A DNA stretch of 9,405 nucleotides from an uncultured Solirubrobacteraceae bacterium (GTDB lineage: Bacteria > Actinomycetota > Thermoleophilia > Solirubrobacterales > Solirubrobacteraceae): contig CATPAX010000161.1 in assembly GCA_955652215.1 (NCBI GenBank), forward strand, positions 1 to 9,405, read 5' to 3'. Positions 1 through 6,827 of the stretch are shown piece by piece. Position 1 is the first letter of the stretch, and every line of letters starts with the position of its first letter. A program made the translations under genes and the position numbers. A model generated the notes under the pieces. The model saw only the letters and a program-made list of their open reading frames with translations, was not told the origin of the DNA and ran no database searches.

Positions 1-130
1 GGCAGAAACCCACCTCACGGACGCCAACGAGCGCCCGCAGGCGCCTGAGACCCGCGAAGCTCGAGCGGTCCCGCGGGCATCGGCGCCGCCTAGATTGAGT
101 GAGAGCTTGCGCCCCGTCCAAGGCCCTCGA
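1..130. other. Left-edge stretch with no supported gene
   Basis: No gene can be supported here. One plus-strand frame stays open from the window edge to a TGA near base 95 and would encode about 31 Arg-rich residues. This could be the tail of a plus-strand gene converging on the SnoaL-like gene, but it has no recognisable motif. A small inverted repeat (GCGCC at 31-35, loop CGCA, GGCGC at 40-44) lies about 90 bp beyond the SnoaL-like stop codon. It has no T-run, so it is weak as a terminator. At this GC content such short palindromes are expected by chance. Confidence 0.3.
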
Positions 131-550
131 TCAGAGGGGTGGCATCCACCGGTCGGCGATCCACATACCCTCCTCGCCCGAGCGGTGGTCGGTGAGGGGC
201 CGCTCATGGGCGCCGTAGACGCGCAACTCGGTGATACCGTCCGGCCCCTCGCGCAGGAAGAAGGCGCGCCGGAGATTGCTCACCTGGAGCCAGTCCTGCA
301 TCACATAGGTCGCCTCGGCCTCCGCGATCGAGAAGTCGTCCTGCTGCCAATGCCCGGTGATTGTGTGCGAGACCGACCGCAGCGTGCTGAGGAAGTCGCT
401 GAGCAAGGTTCGTGCGGCGTCGGCACCCTCCGCACTGCGACCGTCCGCAGTCAGGAAGCGACAATCTGGCGCCATCAGCGCCATCACGGCGTCGACGTCG
501 AGCGCGCCGACGGCTTGGAGGAACTGCTCGACTTGTGACTGGGTCACCAA
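131..550 (-). CDS. SnoaL-like / NTF2-fold protein of unknown substrate
   Basis: Encodes 139 residues (138 if GTG 547 is used instead of TTG 550), the usual size of a single SnoaL-like/NTF2-fold domain. The N-terminal helix pattern VEQFLQAVGALDVDAVMALM followed by APDCRFLTADG is typical of the family. The later alternating strands (SVSHTITGHWQQDD, EAEATYVMQDW) match the curved sheet of the fold. Family members range from polyketide cyclases and isomerases to ligand-binding proteins, so no reaction can be assigned. A GGA about 7 nt before TTG 550 and 10 nt before GTG 547 does not settle the start. It is the last gene of the pgmB-GH65 unit, 44 bp after the GH65 stop. On the mRNA strand a 6-bp hairpin with one G-U pair (567-581) sits in that gap. 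A link to sugar metabolism rests only on position. Confidence 0.8.
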   Translation of the reverse strand: MVTQSQVEQFLQAVGALDVDAVMALMAPDCRFLTADGRSAEGADAARTLLSDFLSTLRSVSHTITGHWQQDDFSIAEAEATYVMQDWLQVSNLRRAFFLREGPDGITELRVYGAHERPLTDHRSGEEGMWIADRWMPPL

Positions 551-594
551 AGCGCGATCCTACTCGCCAACCTCAGGCTGGAGCGTGTCTCGGC

Positions 595-2949
595 TCACGA
601 CGGCGGCTTGCGCGGCAGCGGAGCCCGTCCGAACGGCTGCTCAGGCGCGTCGCGCGCAGGGGCCGGTGGGATAGGGCGGGTTATGGGCCGATCGGCTGGC
701 ACGGTGACCGCCTCCCCGTGATGGGCGATCTCGAGCGATGAGCCCTCGAGCACGGAGTACGTCGCCTGCTCGTGCCTCACCTCGACGAGCAGTCGCCGCC
801 CGCGGAAGGCGAAGCGAAACGCGAGGCGCGTGAGCGTCTGCGGAAGCCGGGGCTTGAAGCTGAGCGTGCCGCCATAGTCGCGCATCCCTCCAAGCCCGGC
901 CACCACGGCGATCCACGTCCCCGCGAGCGAAGCGATGTGCAGTCCATCGCGGGTGTTGTGCTCGAGATCGTCGAGATCCATCAGCGCTGCCTCGGCGAGG
1001 TAGGCGTAGGCAAGCTCCAGGTGTCCGACCTCTGCCGCGAGCACCGCCTGCGTACAGGCCGAGAGCGACGAGTCGCGGACCGTCAGCTGCTCGTAATAGG
1101 CGAAGTTTCGAGCCTTCTGCTCGTCGGTGAACGCATCGCCGCGCAGGTGCATGGCGAGCACCAAGTCCGCCTGCTTGACGACTTGCTTTCGATACAGGTC
1201 GAAATACGGGAAGTGCAGGAGAAGCGGGTATTGGTCCGGCGCGGTCGCCTTGAAGTCCCAAACCTGGTGCTCGGTGAACTCCTCCGCCTGGCAATGAACC
1301 TCGAGCGAGGCGTCGAACGGGATCAGCACCGCGTCTGCGGCGTCGCGCCACGCCGCTGCCTCCTCGTCATCTACGCGGAGGTGCGCGGCGATGTCGGGAT
1401 GGCGCTGCACCGCACTGGCGGCAGCCCGCAGATTTCGCTGGGCCATCAGGTTCGTGTACACGTTGTTGTCGGCGATCGCGCTGTACTCATCTGGTCCCGT
1501 GACGCCGTCGATCCGGAATTTCCCAGTCGAGTCATGGTGTCCGAGAGAGCGCCACAGGCGCGCGGTCTCGACGAGCAGCTCGACGCCGGCATCGCGGTCG
1601 AAGCTCTCGTCCTCGGTCGCGGCGCGATAGCGCTCGACCGCATCGGCGATGTCGGCGTTGATGTGAAACGCACCCGTCCCCGCCGGCCAGTAGCCCGAGC
1701 ACTCCTGCCCCTGGATCGTCCGCCACGGGAATGCTGCGCCGCCCAGCCCGAGCTGCTTCGCACGCTCGCGCGCGAGGTCGAGCGTCGAGTGGCGCCAGCG
1801 GAGCGCATCGCCGGCCACATCGGGCGCTGTATATATGAGCACCGGCACCACGAACGTCTCGGTGTCCCAGAACGCGTGGCCGTCATATCCCGGTCCCGTC
1901 AGGCCCTTCGCCGCGATCGCGCGCCGCTCGCCTCGCGCACCCGCCTGAAGCGTGTGAAACAGCCCGAAGCGAACAGCCTGCTGAAGCTCGAGGTCGCCTT
2001 CCAGCTCGACGTCCGCCCGCTCCCAGAACTCATCGAGATATGCGCGCTGCTGCGCCAGGAGCCCCTCCCAGCCGGTGTGTCGCGCCCCGGCGAGCGCCGC
2101 TGCTACCTGGTCCTGGATCGCCGGGGCGGAGCGCACACTCGACCAGCCGTAGGCGAGGAACTTGACGAGGCGAAGTGGCTTTCCGGGGCCGACCTCGGCG
2201 CTGACCAGCAGCCGACCCAGGTCCTCGAAGGCCTCCCCCTGCGCTTCGGTGCCAGGCGGACCATCGATCGCGTGGTCCATCGCTGCGGCAATCCGCAACC
2301 CGCTCACATTCGTGGAGTGGGCGAGGATCACGCGAGTGTCACGCGCGCCGAAGAATTCCGAACGCAATGGTGCGGCAAGCGCCGCAGCTGCGCGCGGATC
2401 GACTTGCGTCAGCCCGGCCGCCTCGTTAGCCACCAGCTGTGACTGGACGACCACTGGAATCGTCTGCTCGATCGGCTCCACTTCGTACAGGATCGCCGCG
2501 ATCGCTCGCTGGGTGAACGAAACCAGGCGAGTCGAACGGACGCGCACCGCCGTCCGGGTTGGCGACACCCACTCGACGGTGCGGCGGAGGACTCCGGCCC
2601 GAAAGTCCAGAACGCGCTCATGGCTGCGCAGCTCCCCATATCGCACGTCGAATGGCTCGTCCTCGACGAGCAGCCGGATGATCTTGCCGTTGGTGACGTT
2701 GACGACCGTCTGGCCCGCCTCCGGATACCCGTACCCCGCTTCGGCGTATGGGAGCGGGCGGACCTCGTAGAACCCGGCCAGGTGGGTGCCGGGGACGCCG
2801 AAGGGCTCCCCTTCATCCAGGTTCGCGCGCAGGCCGATATGGCCGTTCGAGAGCGCGAATACCGATTCGCTCTGGGCGAGGTGCTCGAGACTGAGCTCGG
2901 TCTCGCGCACCACCCAGGGCTCGACCGAGAATGCCGGGTGCTGGATCAC
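595..2949 (-). CDS. GH65 family glycoside phosphorylase (trehalose/maltose/kojibiose phosphorylase type)
   Basis: Encodes 784 residues, the normal length for glycoside hydrolase family 65. Expected reaction: phosphorolysis of an alpha-glucoside such as trehalose, maltose or kojibiose to beta-glucose-1-phosphate plus glucose, in the cytoplasm (no signal peptide). An N-terminal beta-sandwich with [14 protein letters not shown] (34-47) precedes the (alpha/alpha)6 barrel. The barrel holds [13 protein letters not shown] (354-366) and [18 protein letters not shown] (483-500), with Glu488 as the expected catalytic acid. Further family blocks are [31 protein letters not shown] and [15 protein letters not shown]. 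The C-terminal beta-sheet domain is followed by a Pro-rich tail (about 757-784) that looks non-conserved. The GTG start overlaps the pgmB stop as GTGA, implying translational coupling. Some GH65 enzymes are hydrolases, and the disaccharide cannot be told from sequence alone; trehalose is a reasonable guess from the actinobacterial HAD-GH65 family. Confidence 0.93.
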   Translation of the reverse strand: MIQHPAFSVEPWVVRETELSLEHLAQSESVFALSNGHIGLRANLDEGEPFGVPGTHLAGFYEVRPLPYAEAGYGYPEAGQTVVNVTNGKIIRLLVEDEPFDVRYGELRSHERVLDFRAGVLRRTVEWVSPTRTAVRVRSTRLVSFTQRAIAAILYEVEPIEQTIPVVVQSQLVANEAAGLTQVDPRAAAALAAPLRSEFFGARDTRVILAHSTNVSGLRIAAAMDHAIDGPPGTEAQGEAFEDLGRLLVSAEVGPGKPLRLVKFLAYGWSSVRSAPAIQDQVAAALAGARHTGWEGLLAQQRAYLDEFWERADVELEGDLELQQAVRFGLFHTLQAGARGERRAIAAKGLTGPGYDGHAFWDTETFVVPVLIYTAPDVAGDALRWRHSTLDLARERAKQLGLGGAAFPWRTIQGQECSGYWPAGTGAFHINADIADAVERYRAATEDESFDRDAGVELLVETARLWRSLGHHDSTGKFRIDGVTGPDEYSAIADNNVYTNLMAQRNLRAAASAVQRHPDIAAHLRVDDEEAAAWRDAADAVLIPFDASLEVHCQAEEFTEHQVWDFKATAPDQYPLLLHFPYFDLYRKQVVKQADLVLAMHLRGDAFTDEQKARNFAYYEQLTVRDSSLSACTQAVLAAEVGHLELAYAYLAEAALMDLDDLEHNTRDGLHIASLAGTWIAVVAGLGGMRDYGGTLSFKPRLPQTLTRLAFRFAFRGRRLLVEVRHEQATYSVLEGSSLEIAHHGEAVTVPADRPITRPIPPAPARDAPEQPFGRAPLPRKPPS

Positions 2950-3689
2950 GGCGCCGGCAGGAGCTCAGCCAGGTCACGCACGACAACGTCGGCCCCGTGT
3001 GCTTTCAGCTCCGCGGCCTGACCTACACGATCAACGCCTACGACATAGCCAAAGCTGCCCGCACGACCTGCCTGCACACCGGCCAGCGCGTCCTCGAACA
3101 CCGCTGCCTGCGCCGGCTGCACTCCGAGCGCCCGTGCGCCGGCAAGGAACGTGTCGGGAGCCGGCTTGCCACCCAGGTGCTCGCGCTCTGCGACGCGACC
3201 GTCGATGATGTCCTCGAACAGATCGAGGATTCCCGCGGCGACGAGCACGTCGTGACAATTCGTGCTCGACGACACGACCGCCCGGCGCAATCCGGCGGAG
3301 CGGACTGCCTGCACGTAGCGCACCGAGCCCTCGTACGGCTCCACGCCCTGCTCGTGGATCAGGCGAAGGACGATCTCGTTCTTGCGGTTGCCCAGCCCGT
3401 CGATCGTCGCGGCGCCGGCGGAATCGTCGGGCGAGCCCTGTGGAAGCTCGATTGACCGCGAGCTCAGGAACGAACTCACCCCGTCGTACCGAGGCTTGCC
3501 GTCGACATACTCGTCGTAGTCGCCGACCGGATCAAACGGTACGAACTGCTCCCCGTGCTCTCGCGCGCGCTGGGCCAGATACTCGTCGAACGTCGTCTTC
3601 CACGCGGCGGCGTGAACCTTCGCGGTCTGGGTCAGGACGCCATCGAGGTCGAACAGGCACGCGACGATCGGCTCCGGCAGTCCAAGCAC
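2946..3689 (-). CDS. pgmB: Beta-phosphoglucomutase / HAD-IA family hydrolase
   Basis: A 247-residue HAD-superfamily protein. Motif I is FDLDGVLT (13-20), with Asp14 as nucleophile and Asp16 as acid/base. Motif II is the Ser run in VVSSSTN, motif III the Lys of GGKPAPDTF, and motif [14 protein letters not shown]. The cap contains [10 protein letters not shown] and GLGNRKNE, which are characteristic of the beta-phosphoglucomutase-like HADs found beside or fused to GH65 phosphorylases. Likely role: converting beta-glucose-1-phosphate from the GH65 partner to glucose-6-phosphate. The frame stays open to a GTG at 3791, but those 34 extra residues look unlike the family. I therefore prefer GTG 3689, which places motif I 13 residues in; its ribosome binding site is poor. 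The TGA stop overlaps the GH65 start by 4 nt. In mycobacteria the related HAD-GH65 fusion is labelled otsB1, so a trehalose-phosphatase label is possible but less likely here. Confidence 0.9.
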   Translation of the reverse strand: MLGLPEPIVACLFDLDGVLTQTAKVHAAAWKTTFDEYLAQRAREHGEQFVPFDPVGDYDEYVDGKPRYDGVSSFLSSRSIELPQGSPDDSAGAATIDGLGNRKNEIVLRLIHEQGVEPYEGSVRYVQAVRSAGLRRAVVSSSTNCHDVLVAAGILDLFEDIIDGRVAEREHLGGKPAPDTFLAGARALGVQPAQAAVFEDALAGVQAGRAGSFGYVVGVDRVGQAAELKAHGADVVVRDLAELLPAP

Positions 3690-3732
3690 GGTCAGACCGT
3701 ATCCGACCGGTTGGCGCACCGGCAGCCGAGTA

Positions 3733-3758
3733 GGAAGGATCTTCGCGACACAAGCGTC
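3733..3758 (+). promoter_or_regulatory. Possible ECF-type promoter of the lipoprotein gene
   Basis: GGAAG at 3733-3737 and CGTC at 3755-3758 are separated by 17 nt. This resembles the GGAAC / 16-18 nt / CGTC pattern of many extracytoplasmic-function sigma promoters, with one mismatch in the -35 element. Transcription would start near 3765, giving a leader of about 55 nt before the lipoprotein ATG. An ECF sigma gene lies at the right end of the same window. The elements are short and the DNA is GC-rich, so chance is a real possibility. Confidence 0.3.
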
Positions 3759-3770
3759 TCTAGTGGTTGA

Positions 3771-3791
3771 GTGGCCGGACTGGGCGGCCAC
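3771..3791 (+). other. Hairpin in the lipoprotein leader
   Basis: A perfect 7-bp inverted repeat, GTGGCCG (3771-3777) and CGGCCAC (3785-3791), with a 7-nt loop. It lies between the divergent pgmB and lipoprotein starts. It is followed by a second small hairpin, CCGC-AAAG-GCGG (3799-3810), whose 3' arm includes the first two bases of the lipoprotein Shine-Dalgarno sequence. It could be an operator or a 5'-UTR stem; no known riboswitch class was recognised. Confidence 0.35.
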
Positions 3792-3808
3792 CTGAAAACC
3801 GCAAAGGC

Positions 3809-3813
3809 GGGAG
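3809..3813 (+). promoter_or_regulatory. Ribosome binding site of the lipoprotein gene
   Basis: GGGAG at 3809-3813. It is 7 nt from the second of two tandem ATGs (3821) and only 4 nt from the first (3818), which favours 3821 as the start codon. Confidence 0.6.
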
Positions 3814-3820
3814 CAAGATG

Positions 3821-4384
3821 ATGGCTATTTCAAGGACGGCGAAGTTCCGCGCAGGTGGCGCCGGCACGCTGGCCGGCGTGGCTCTGCTGCTGGCGGCGTG
3901 CGGCAGCGGCAGCTCGGGCTATGGTGCCGGCAGCGCCCCGGCCAGCGCGAGCGCGACCACCTCGGCCGCGGCGGCGACCGGTACCGCGATCACAACCGCG
4001 AAGGGCCATGTCGGGACCTTCCTCGTCGGTCAATCGGGGCGGGCGTTGTACCTGTGGGTCGCCGACGGTAACGGAAAGTCCAGTTGCTCGGGGTCCTGCG
4101 CGCGGGTGTGGCCTCCGGTGAGCGCCACCGGGACATCCGTGGCCTCTGGCGGGGCGATGACCGCGGACCTCGGCATGATCACGCGCGCTGATGGCACGAA
4201 GCAGGTCACATATAAGGGCCATCCCCTCTATTACTACGTGAGCGACACCGGGTCCGGCACGACAAAGGGCCAGGGAAGCAACTCGTTCGGCGCGAAGTGG
4301 TGGCTGCTGACTCCCTCAGGCGCGGCGATCACGTCGAAGGGCTCATCCTCCGGCGGCTCCTCCACCAAGCCCGCCTGGGGCTGA
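3821..4384 (+). CDS. Secreted lipoprotein with two Yx(FWY)xxD repeats (PF03640/COG4315 type)
   Basis: A 187-residue predicted lipoprotein. The N-terminus has basic residues, a hydrophobic stretch (about 14-26) and a lipobox LAAC with Cys27 as the acylated residue. A low-complexity Gly/Ser/Ala/Thr linker (28-60) follows. The mature domain has two copies of the signature motif: YLWVAD (77-82), followed by Cys89 and Cys93 in a [11 protein letters not shown] block, and YYYVSD (137-142), followed by KWWLLTPSG. These are hallmarks of the 'secreted repeat of unknown function' family. The function is unknown; the paired Cys and aromatic/Asp motifs have led to ideas of metal or redox roles, but nothing here proves one. 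It acts outside the membrane. The transporter fragment begins 15 bp downstream and may be cotranscribed. ATG 3818 is an alternative start. Confidence 0.88.
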   Translation: MAISRTAKFRAGGAGTLAGVALLLAACGSGSSGYGAGSAPASASATTSAAAATGTAITTAKGHVGTFLVGQSGRALYLWVADGNGKSSCSGSCARVWPPVSATGTSVASGGAMTADLGMITRADGTKQVTYKGHPLYYYVSDTGSGTTKGQGSNSFGAKWWLLTPSGAAITSKGSSSGGSSTKPAWG

Positions 4385-4399
4385 TCCCCCGGGGCCTGC

Positions 4400-5020
4400 G
4401 TGCCGGACCTCACCGCCGGTACACGCCCCCGGAGTGGTGTCCGCGCCGCTGACGGGATCGGCACGTCGATCGGCCGGCCGCGCGGGACGGCCCGGCCGAT
4501 CGGCCCGTGGGCGTTCGCCGGTGTAGCTGTCGCGTCGTTTGGCGGCCCGCTCGCGCTCGCGGCGCTGTTCGCGCCCACCATCCTTGGCGACGCCAGCAGC
4601 TCAGCAGGGCTGGCGACGCTCGCCGCTGTGGTCGTGTTCACGGCGCCACTGGCGATCTGGTTGCGCTACTCGCGTCACGTCTCGGGCTCCGGAGGGCTGT
4701 ATTCGTTCGTCGAAGCGGCCACCGGACGCCGAGTTGCGCTCGTGCAAGCCGGAGTGTGGGTGCTCAGCTACTTGCTGTACCTGATCTACACGACGCTGCA
4801 GATCGTCTACGACCTGCTGCCCGGAATTGTGCCGGGCGAGCGCCGCTACCAGACGGCCCTGGCGCTCCTGATTCCAGTGGCGCTCGCCGGAGTGATGATC
4901 GCCGGGCGAGGCGCGGCGCTGCTTGTCCTGGGGGTGATCGCCGCCGGGCAAGTTGCGCTGGCAGGAGTGCTCGACGGCGTGGCGATCGGGCACCTCTCAA
5001 CGCCGCCGCGCCCGGCTTGA
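4400..5020 (+). CDS. APC-like membrane transporter, N-terminal part (frame broken)
   Basis: Encodes 206 residues from GTG 4400. After a roughly 35-residue basic N-terminus come about five hydrophobic segments: WAFAGVAVASFGGPLALAAL, LATLAAVVVFTAPLAIWL, VWVLSYLLYLIYTTLQIV, ALALLIPVALAGVMIAG and LLVLGVIAAGQVALAGVL. The block SGSGGLYSFVEAATGRR after the second segment resembles the conserved TM2-TM3 region of amino acid/polyamine/organocation (APC) permeases. The frame then runs into PPRPA and a TGA at 5018-5020, mid-protein. The missing half continues in the next frame (5041-5442), so this is the first half of one gene rather than a complete protein. The substrate is unknown. It lies 15 bp after the lipoprotein stop, with only a weak GGGG as ribosome binding site. 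Confidence 0.65.
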   Translation: MPDLTAGTRPRSGVRAADGIGTSIGRPRGTARPIGPWAFAGVAVASFGGPLALAALFAPTILGDASSSAGLATLAAVVVFTAPLAIWLRYSRHVSGSGGLYSFVEAATGRRVALVQAGVWVLSYLLYLIYTTLQIVYDLLPGIVPGERRYQTALALLIPVALAGVMIAGRGAALLVLGVIAAGQVALAGVLDGVAIGHLSTPPRPA

Positions 5021-5040
5021 CCCGGACCGCGATACCCGGC

Positions 5041-5442
5041 GTGAGCCTGGCGCAAGAGTTCGGAGGACCAAGCCTGGCCGAGGCGATCGGGATCGGCGTC
5101 GCGGTCAGTGTCGCGGGAGTCATCCTCTGCGAGTACCTCGCACTCACGCGGCTGGTGCACGCGATCGGCGGCTGGCGGATGCGTCCGGTGACAATCGCGA
5201 TCGGTGCGGTGATGGTGCTCGCGGCACCGATCACCCTGATCGATCCGCAGGGGTTCTACAGCAGGCTGCTCGAGCCGTCGCTGATCGCGCTGTGGCTCAG
5301 TCAGCTGATCGTGTTCGCCGTGTACCCCAGCTTCGCCCGCAAGCACGGCAACCGGCTCGCACCCGCGTGGGCACTCGCCGCGGTGGCGGTTGGGCTCTCG
5401 CTCTACGGGCTATGGACGGCAATTCAGAGCGCGACCAGCTGA
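5041..5442 (+). pseudogene. APC-like membrane transporter, C-terminal part (displaced by -1 frame)
   Basis: This is the continuation of the transporter in another frame. Homologous-looking sequence resumes near base 5000 (NAAAPGLTRTAIPG), and the first usable start codon in this frame is GTG 5041, giving 133 residues. It carries about four more membrane segments: AIGIGVAVSVAGVILCEYLA, IAIGAVMVLAAPITLI, LIALWLSQLIVFAVYP and ALAAVAVGLSLYGLW. Restoring one base near 4997-5000 joins the parts into a single protein of about 347 residues with about nine membrane segments, somewhat short for a 10-12 TM APC permease. Either the gene is a recent pseudogene or the sequence has a one-base error. No clear slippery heptamer was seen, so programmed frameshifting is less likely. 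Confidence 0.6.
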
Positions 5443-5445
5443 GAT

Positions 5446-5466
5446 GCTTGCGCCGTCGGCGCGAGC
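5446..5466. terminator. Hairpin between convergent genes, possible bidirectional terminator
   Basis: GCTTGCGCC (5446-5454) and GGCGCGAGC (5458-5466) form a 9-bp stem with one T-G pair and a GTC loop. It fills almost the whole 24-bp gap between the transporter stop (5440-5442) and the ferredoxin stop on the other strand (5467-5469). There is no T-run on either side, so it would be an atypical terminator or an mRNA 3'-end stabiliser. Confidence 0.5.
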
Positions 5467-5673
5467 TCATGGGAACACCTGCTCGCCGGAGCGCTCATCG
5501 ACGATCCGAATCGCGGCCGAAGGGCACCCTTCGGCCGCCGCCAGCATCAGCTCGACAGAGCCGCGGCCGACCACGCGGGCAACGTCGTCGACTTCGAACA
5601 CCTCGGGCGCAATCACCGCGCAGTCGCCATGAGCCGAGCAGGCACTTTCCTCGATTTCAGCGATGTAGGACAT
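5467..5673 (-). CDS. Small ferredoxin with CxxHxxC...CP cluster motif (P450-type, 3Fe-4S/4Fe-4S)
   Basis: A 68-residue soluble ferredoxin. Cluster residues are Cys12, Cys18 and Cys50 (followed by Pro51). His15 sits where a fourth Cys would be in a 4Fe-4S ferredoxin, giving C-x2-H-x2-C-x31-C-P. This matches the short actinobacterial ferredoxins (often annotated Fer4_13/Fer4_15) that usually serve cytochromes P450; they bind a 3Fe-4S cluster or possibly a His-ligated 4Fe-4S cluster. The acidic stretch PEVFEVDD is typical of the family. It would take electrons from the reductase encoded just upstream. It is the last gene of the five-gene operon, and its ATG lies inside the 3' end of the reductase gene (61-nt overlap). 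It has its own strong Shine-Dalgarno sequence. No P450 gene is present in the window, so its electron acceptor may be the operon's membrane heme protein or a distant enzyme. Confidence 0.92.
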   Translation of the reverse strand: MSYIAEIEESACSAHGDCAVIAPEVFEVDDVARVVGRGSVELMLAAAEGCPSAAIRIVDERSGEQVFP

Positions 5674-6827
5674 CTGGTACCTCCGTTCGTGATCAGCTTT
5701 AGGACTTCAGGGAGAGCTCTGGGCCGGCCCACCAGTAGCGCAGCCACTGCCGTACCGGCCCGGGTGAATAAGACCTCGAACTCGCGCGATTCGAGGTCGC
5801 CGTCGGCCACGTAGCCGTCTGCCAGCTCGGCGTGTCCGACGTAGTGGATCCGGACCCCGTACTGGTCCGTCCAGAAGCGCGAGATCGGGGGGCTGCCGGG
5901 GTCGATGCCGAGCATCGTGCGCGCCGCGCAGGCGCCCTGCGCAGCAGCCGCTTCCCAATGGCAGCCGGGGACCGGGCGGCCCAGCGCCGGGTCGAAGGTG
6001 ACCGCGGCGTCGCCGGCGGCGTAGATCCAGTCGAACTGACTCTGACCATAGGCGTCGACCGGAACGCCTGCGGCCGGGAGGCTGCTGCCCGAGAGCCAAT
6101 CGAGGGCGGGACGCACGCCCACGGCCACTATCACGTGGTCGGTCTCGAGGACGCCGCCATCCGAGAAGTGCAGAGCGCTGAGGGAGTTTTCACCGGACGC
6201 TCCGGTGACTGTTGTCTCGCATCGAACGTCGACTCCCTCCGAGCGGTGCAGGCTCGAGAACCACCCGCCGAACGGTCCCAGCACGCGACTCAGTGGCGCC
6301 GGTCCGGCCTCGATCACGGTGACCTGAGCACCCTGTGTCCGTGCCGCCGCAGCGACTTCGAGACCCACGAAGCCGGCCCCCAGGATCGTCACGCGGGCTC
6401 CCGGCGTGAGCGCTCTGCGCAACCTGAGCGCATCCTCAAGGGTGCTCAGCGCGGACACGTTGCTGTAGCCACGGAGGATGGGCAGCTCACGCGGGCGGCT
6501 GCCGGTGGCGATCAGCAGCCGGTCGTAGCGCAGCGTCGAGCGGTCAGATAGCTCGAGCAGATGCTCGGCGGGAGAGAGCCGGACCGCGCTGACTCCGAGC
6601 AGCAGGTCGACGCCATGATCCGAGTACCAGCTCCGCGGGCGGAAGCGCAGCGACTGCTCGGAGCGCTCGCCGCTCAAGACCTCCTTGGACAGCGGCGGAC
6701 GGTCGTAGGGCAGATGCGTTTCGGCGCAAACCATTCGCAGCGCTCCGCTGTAGCCCGCGCGCCGAAGTGTCTCGGCGGCACGCTGCCCGGCTAGGCCGCC
6801 ACCGGCGATCACGATGCCGTCGGTCAT
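5613..6827 (-). CDS. FAD-dependent NAD(P)H:ferredoxin reductase
   Basis: Encodes 404 residues, the normal length of a ferredoxin/rhodocoxin/putidaredoxin-reductase-type flavoprotein. Motifs in order: FAD Rossmann motif IAGGGLAG (7-14), PYDRPPLSKEVL (40-51), IATGSRP (106-112), NAD-binding GAGFVG (150-155), a Glu (173) at the end of the following strand that favours NADH over NADPH, and the second FAD motif YAAGDAA (269-275). HWEAAAAQG and FWTDQYGVRIHYVGHA belong to the C-terminal reductase domain. It would oxidise NAD(P)H and reduce the downstream ferredoxin in the cytoplasm. ATG 6827 overlaps the stop of the membrane protein gene as ATGA. An in-frame extension upstream exists but would run through that gene and is rejected. 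The 3' end overlaps the ferredoxin by 61 nt, and the last 20 or so residues look unlike the family, so a late frameshift or sequence error is possible. Confidence 0.92.
   Translation of the reverse strand: MTDGIVIAGGGLAGQRAAETLRRAGYSGALRMVCAETHLPYDRPPLSKEVLSGERSEQSLRFRPRSWYSDHGVDLLLGVSAVRLSPAEHLLELSDRSTLRYDRLLIATGSRPRELPILRGYSNVSALSTLEDALRLRRALTPGARVTILGAGFVGLEVAAAARTQGAQVTVIEAGPAPLSRVLGPFGGWFSSLHRSEGVDVRCETTVTGASGENSLSALHFSDGGVLETDHVIVAVGVRPALDWLSGSSLPAAGVPVDAYGQSQFDWIYAAGDAAVTFDPALGRPVPGCHWEAAAAQGACAARTMLGIDPGSPPISRFWTDQYGVRIHYVGHAELADGYVADGDLESREFEVLFTRAGTAVAALLVGRPRALPEVLKLITNGGTRCPTSLKSRKVPARLMATAR
5680..5684 (-). promoter_or_regulatory. Strong ribosome binding site of the ferredoxin
   Basis: GGAGG on the minus strand, 6 nt before the ferredoxin ATG (5673-5671). 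It lies within the coding sequence of the reductase. It supports this ATG as the start and suggests the ferredoxin is initiated independently, perhaps at a higher rate than the coupled upstream genes, which have poor ribosome binding sites. Confidence 0.75.

Noticed and set aside
95..538. Plus-strand open frame of 147 codons at the left edge
   Set aside because: It is mostly antisense to the SnoaL-like gene, which has a credible fold pattern; the plus-strand product shows none.
772..2442. Long plus-strand open frame of 556 codons
   Set aside because: It lies wholly antisense to the GH65 gene, which has strong family motifs end to end. The antisense product is Arg/Glu-rich with no recognisable domain, as expected of a GC-rich shadow frame.
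3690..3791. Upstream extension of pgmB to GTG 3791
   Set aside because: The 34 extra residues are unlike HAD N-termini, and the start would fall inside the leader hairpin. GTG 3689 gives the usual distance to motif I.
3785..3818. Resemblance to part of a c-di-GMP-I (GEMM) riboswitch (AAACC, GCAAAG and GGGA-GCAA elements)
   Set aside because: Only fragments match. The second helix and the downstream conserved block are missing because the coding sequence begins immediately after.
4990..5020. Programmed -1 ribosomal frameshift in the transporter
   Set aside because: No slippery X-XXY-YYZ heptamer was seen at the junction; loss of a base or a sequence error is simpler.
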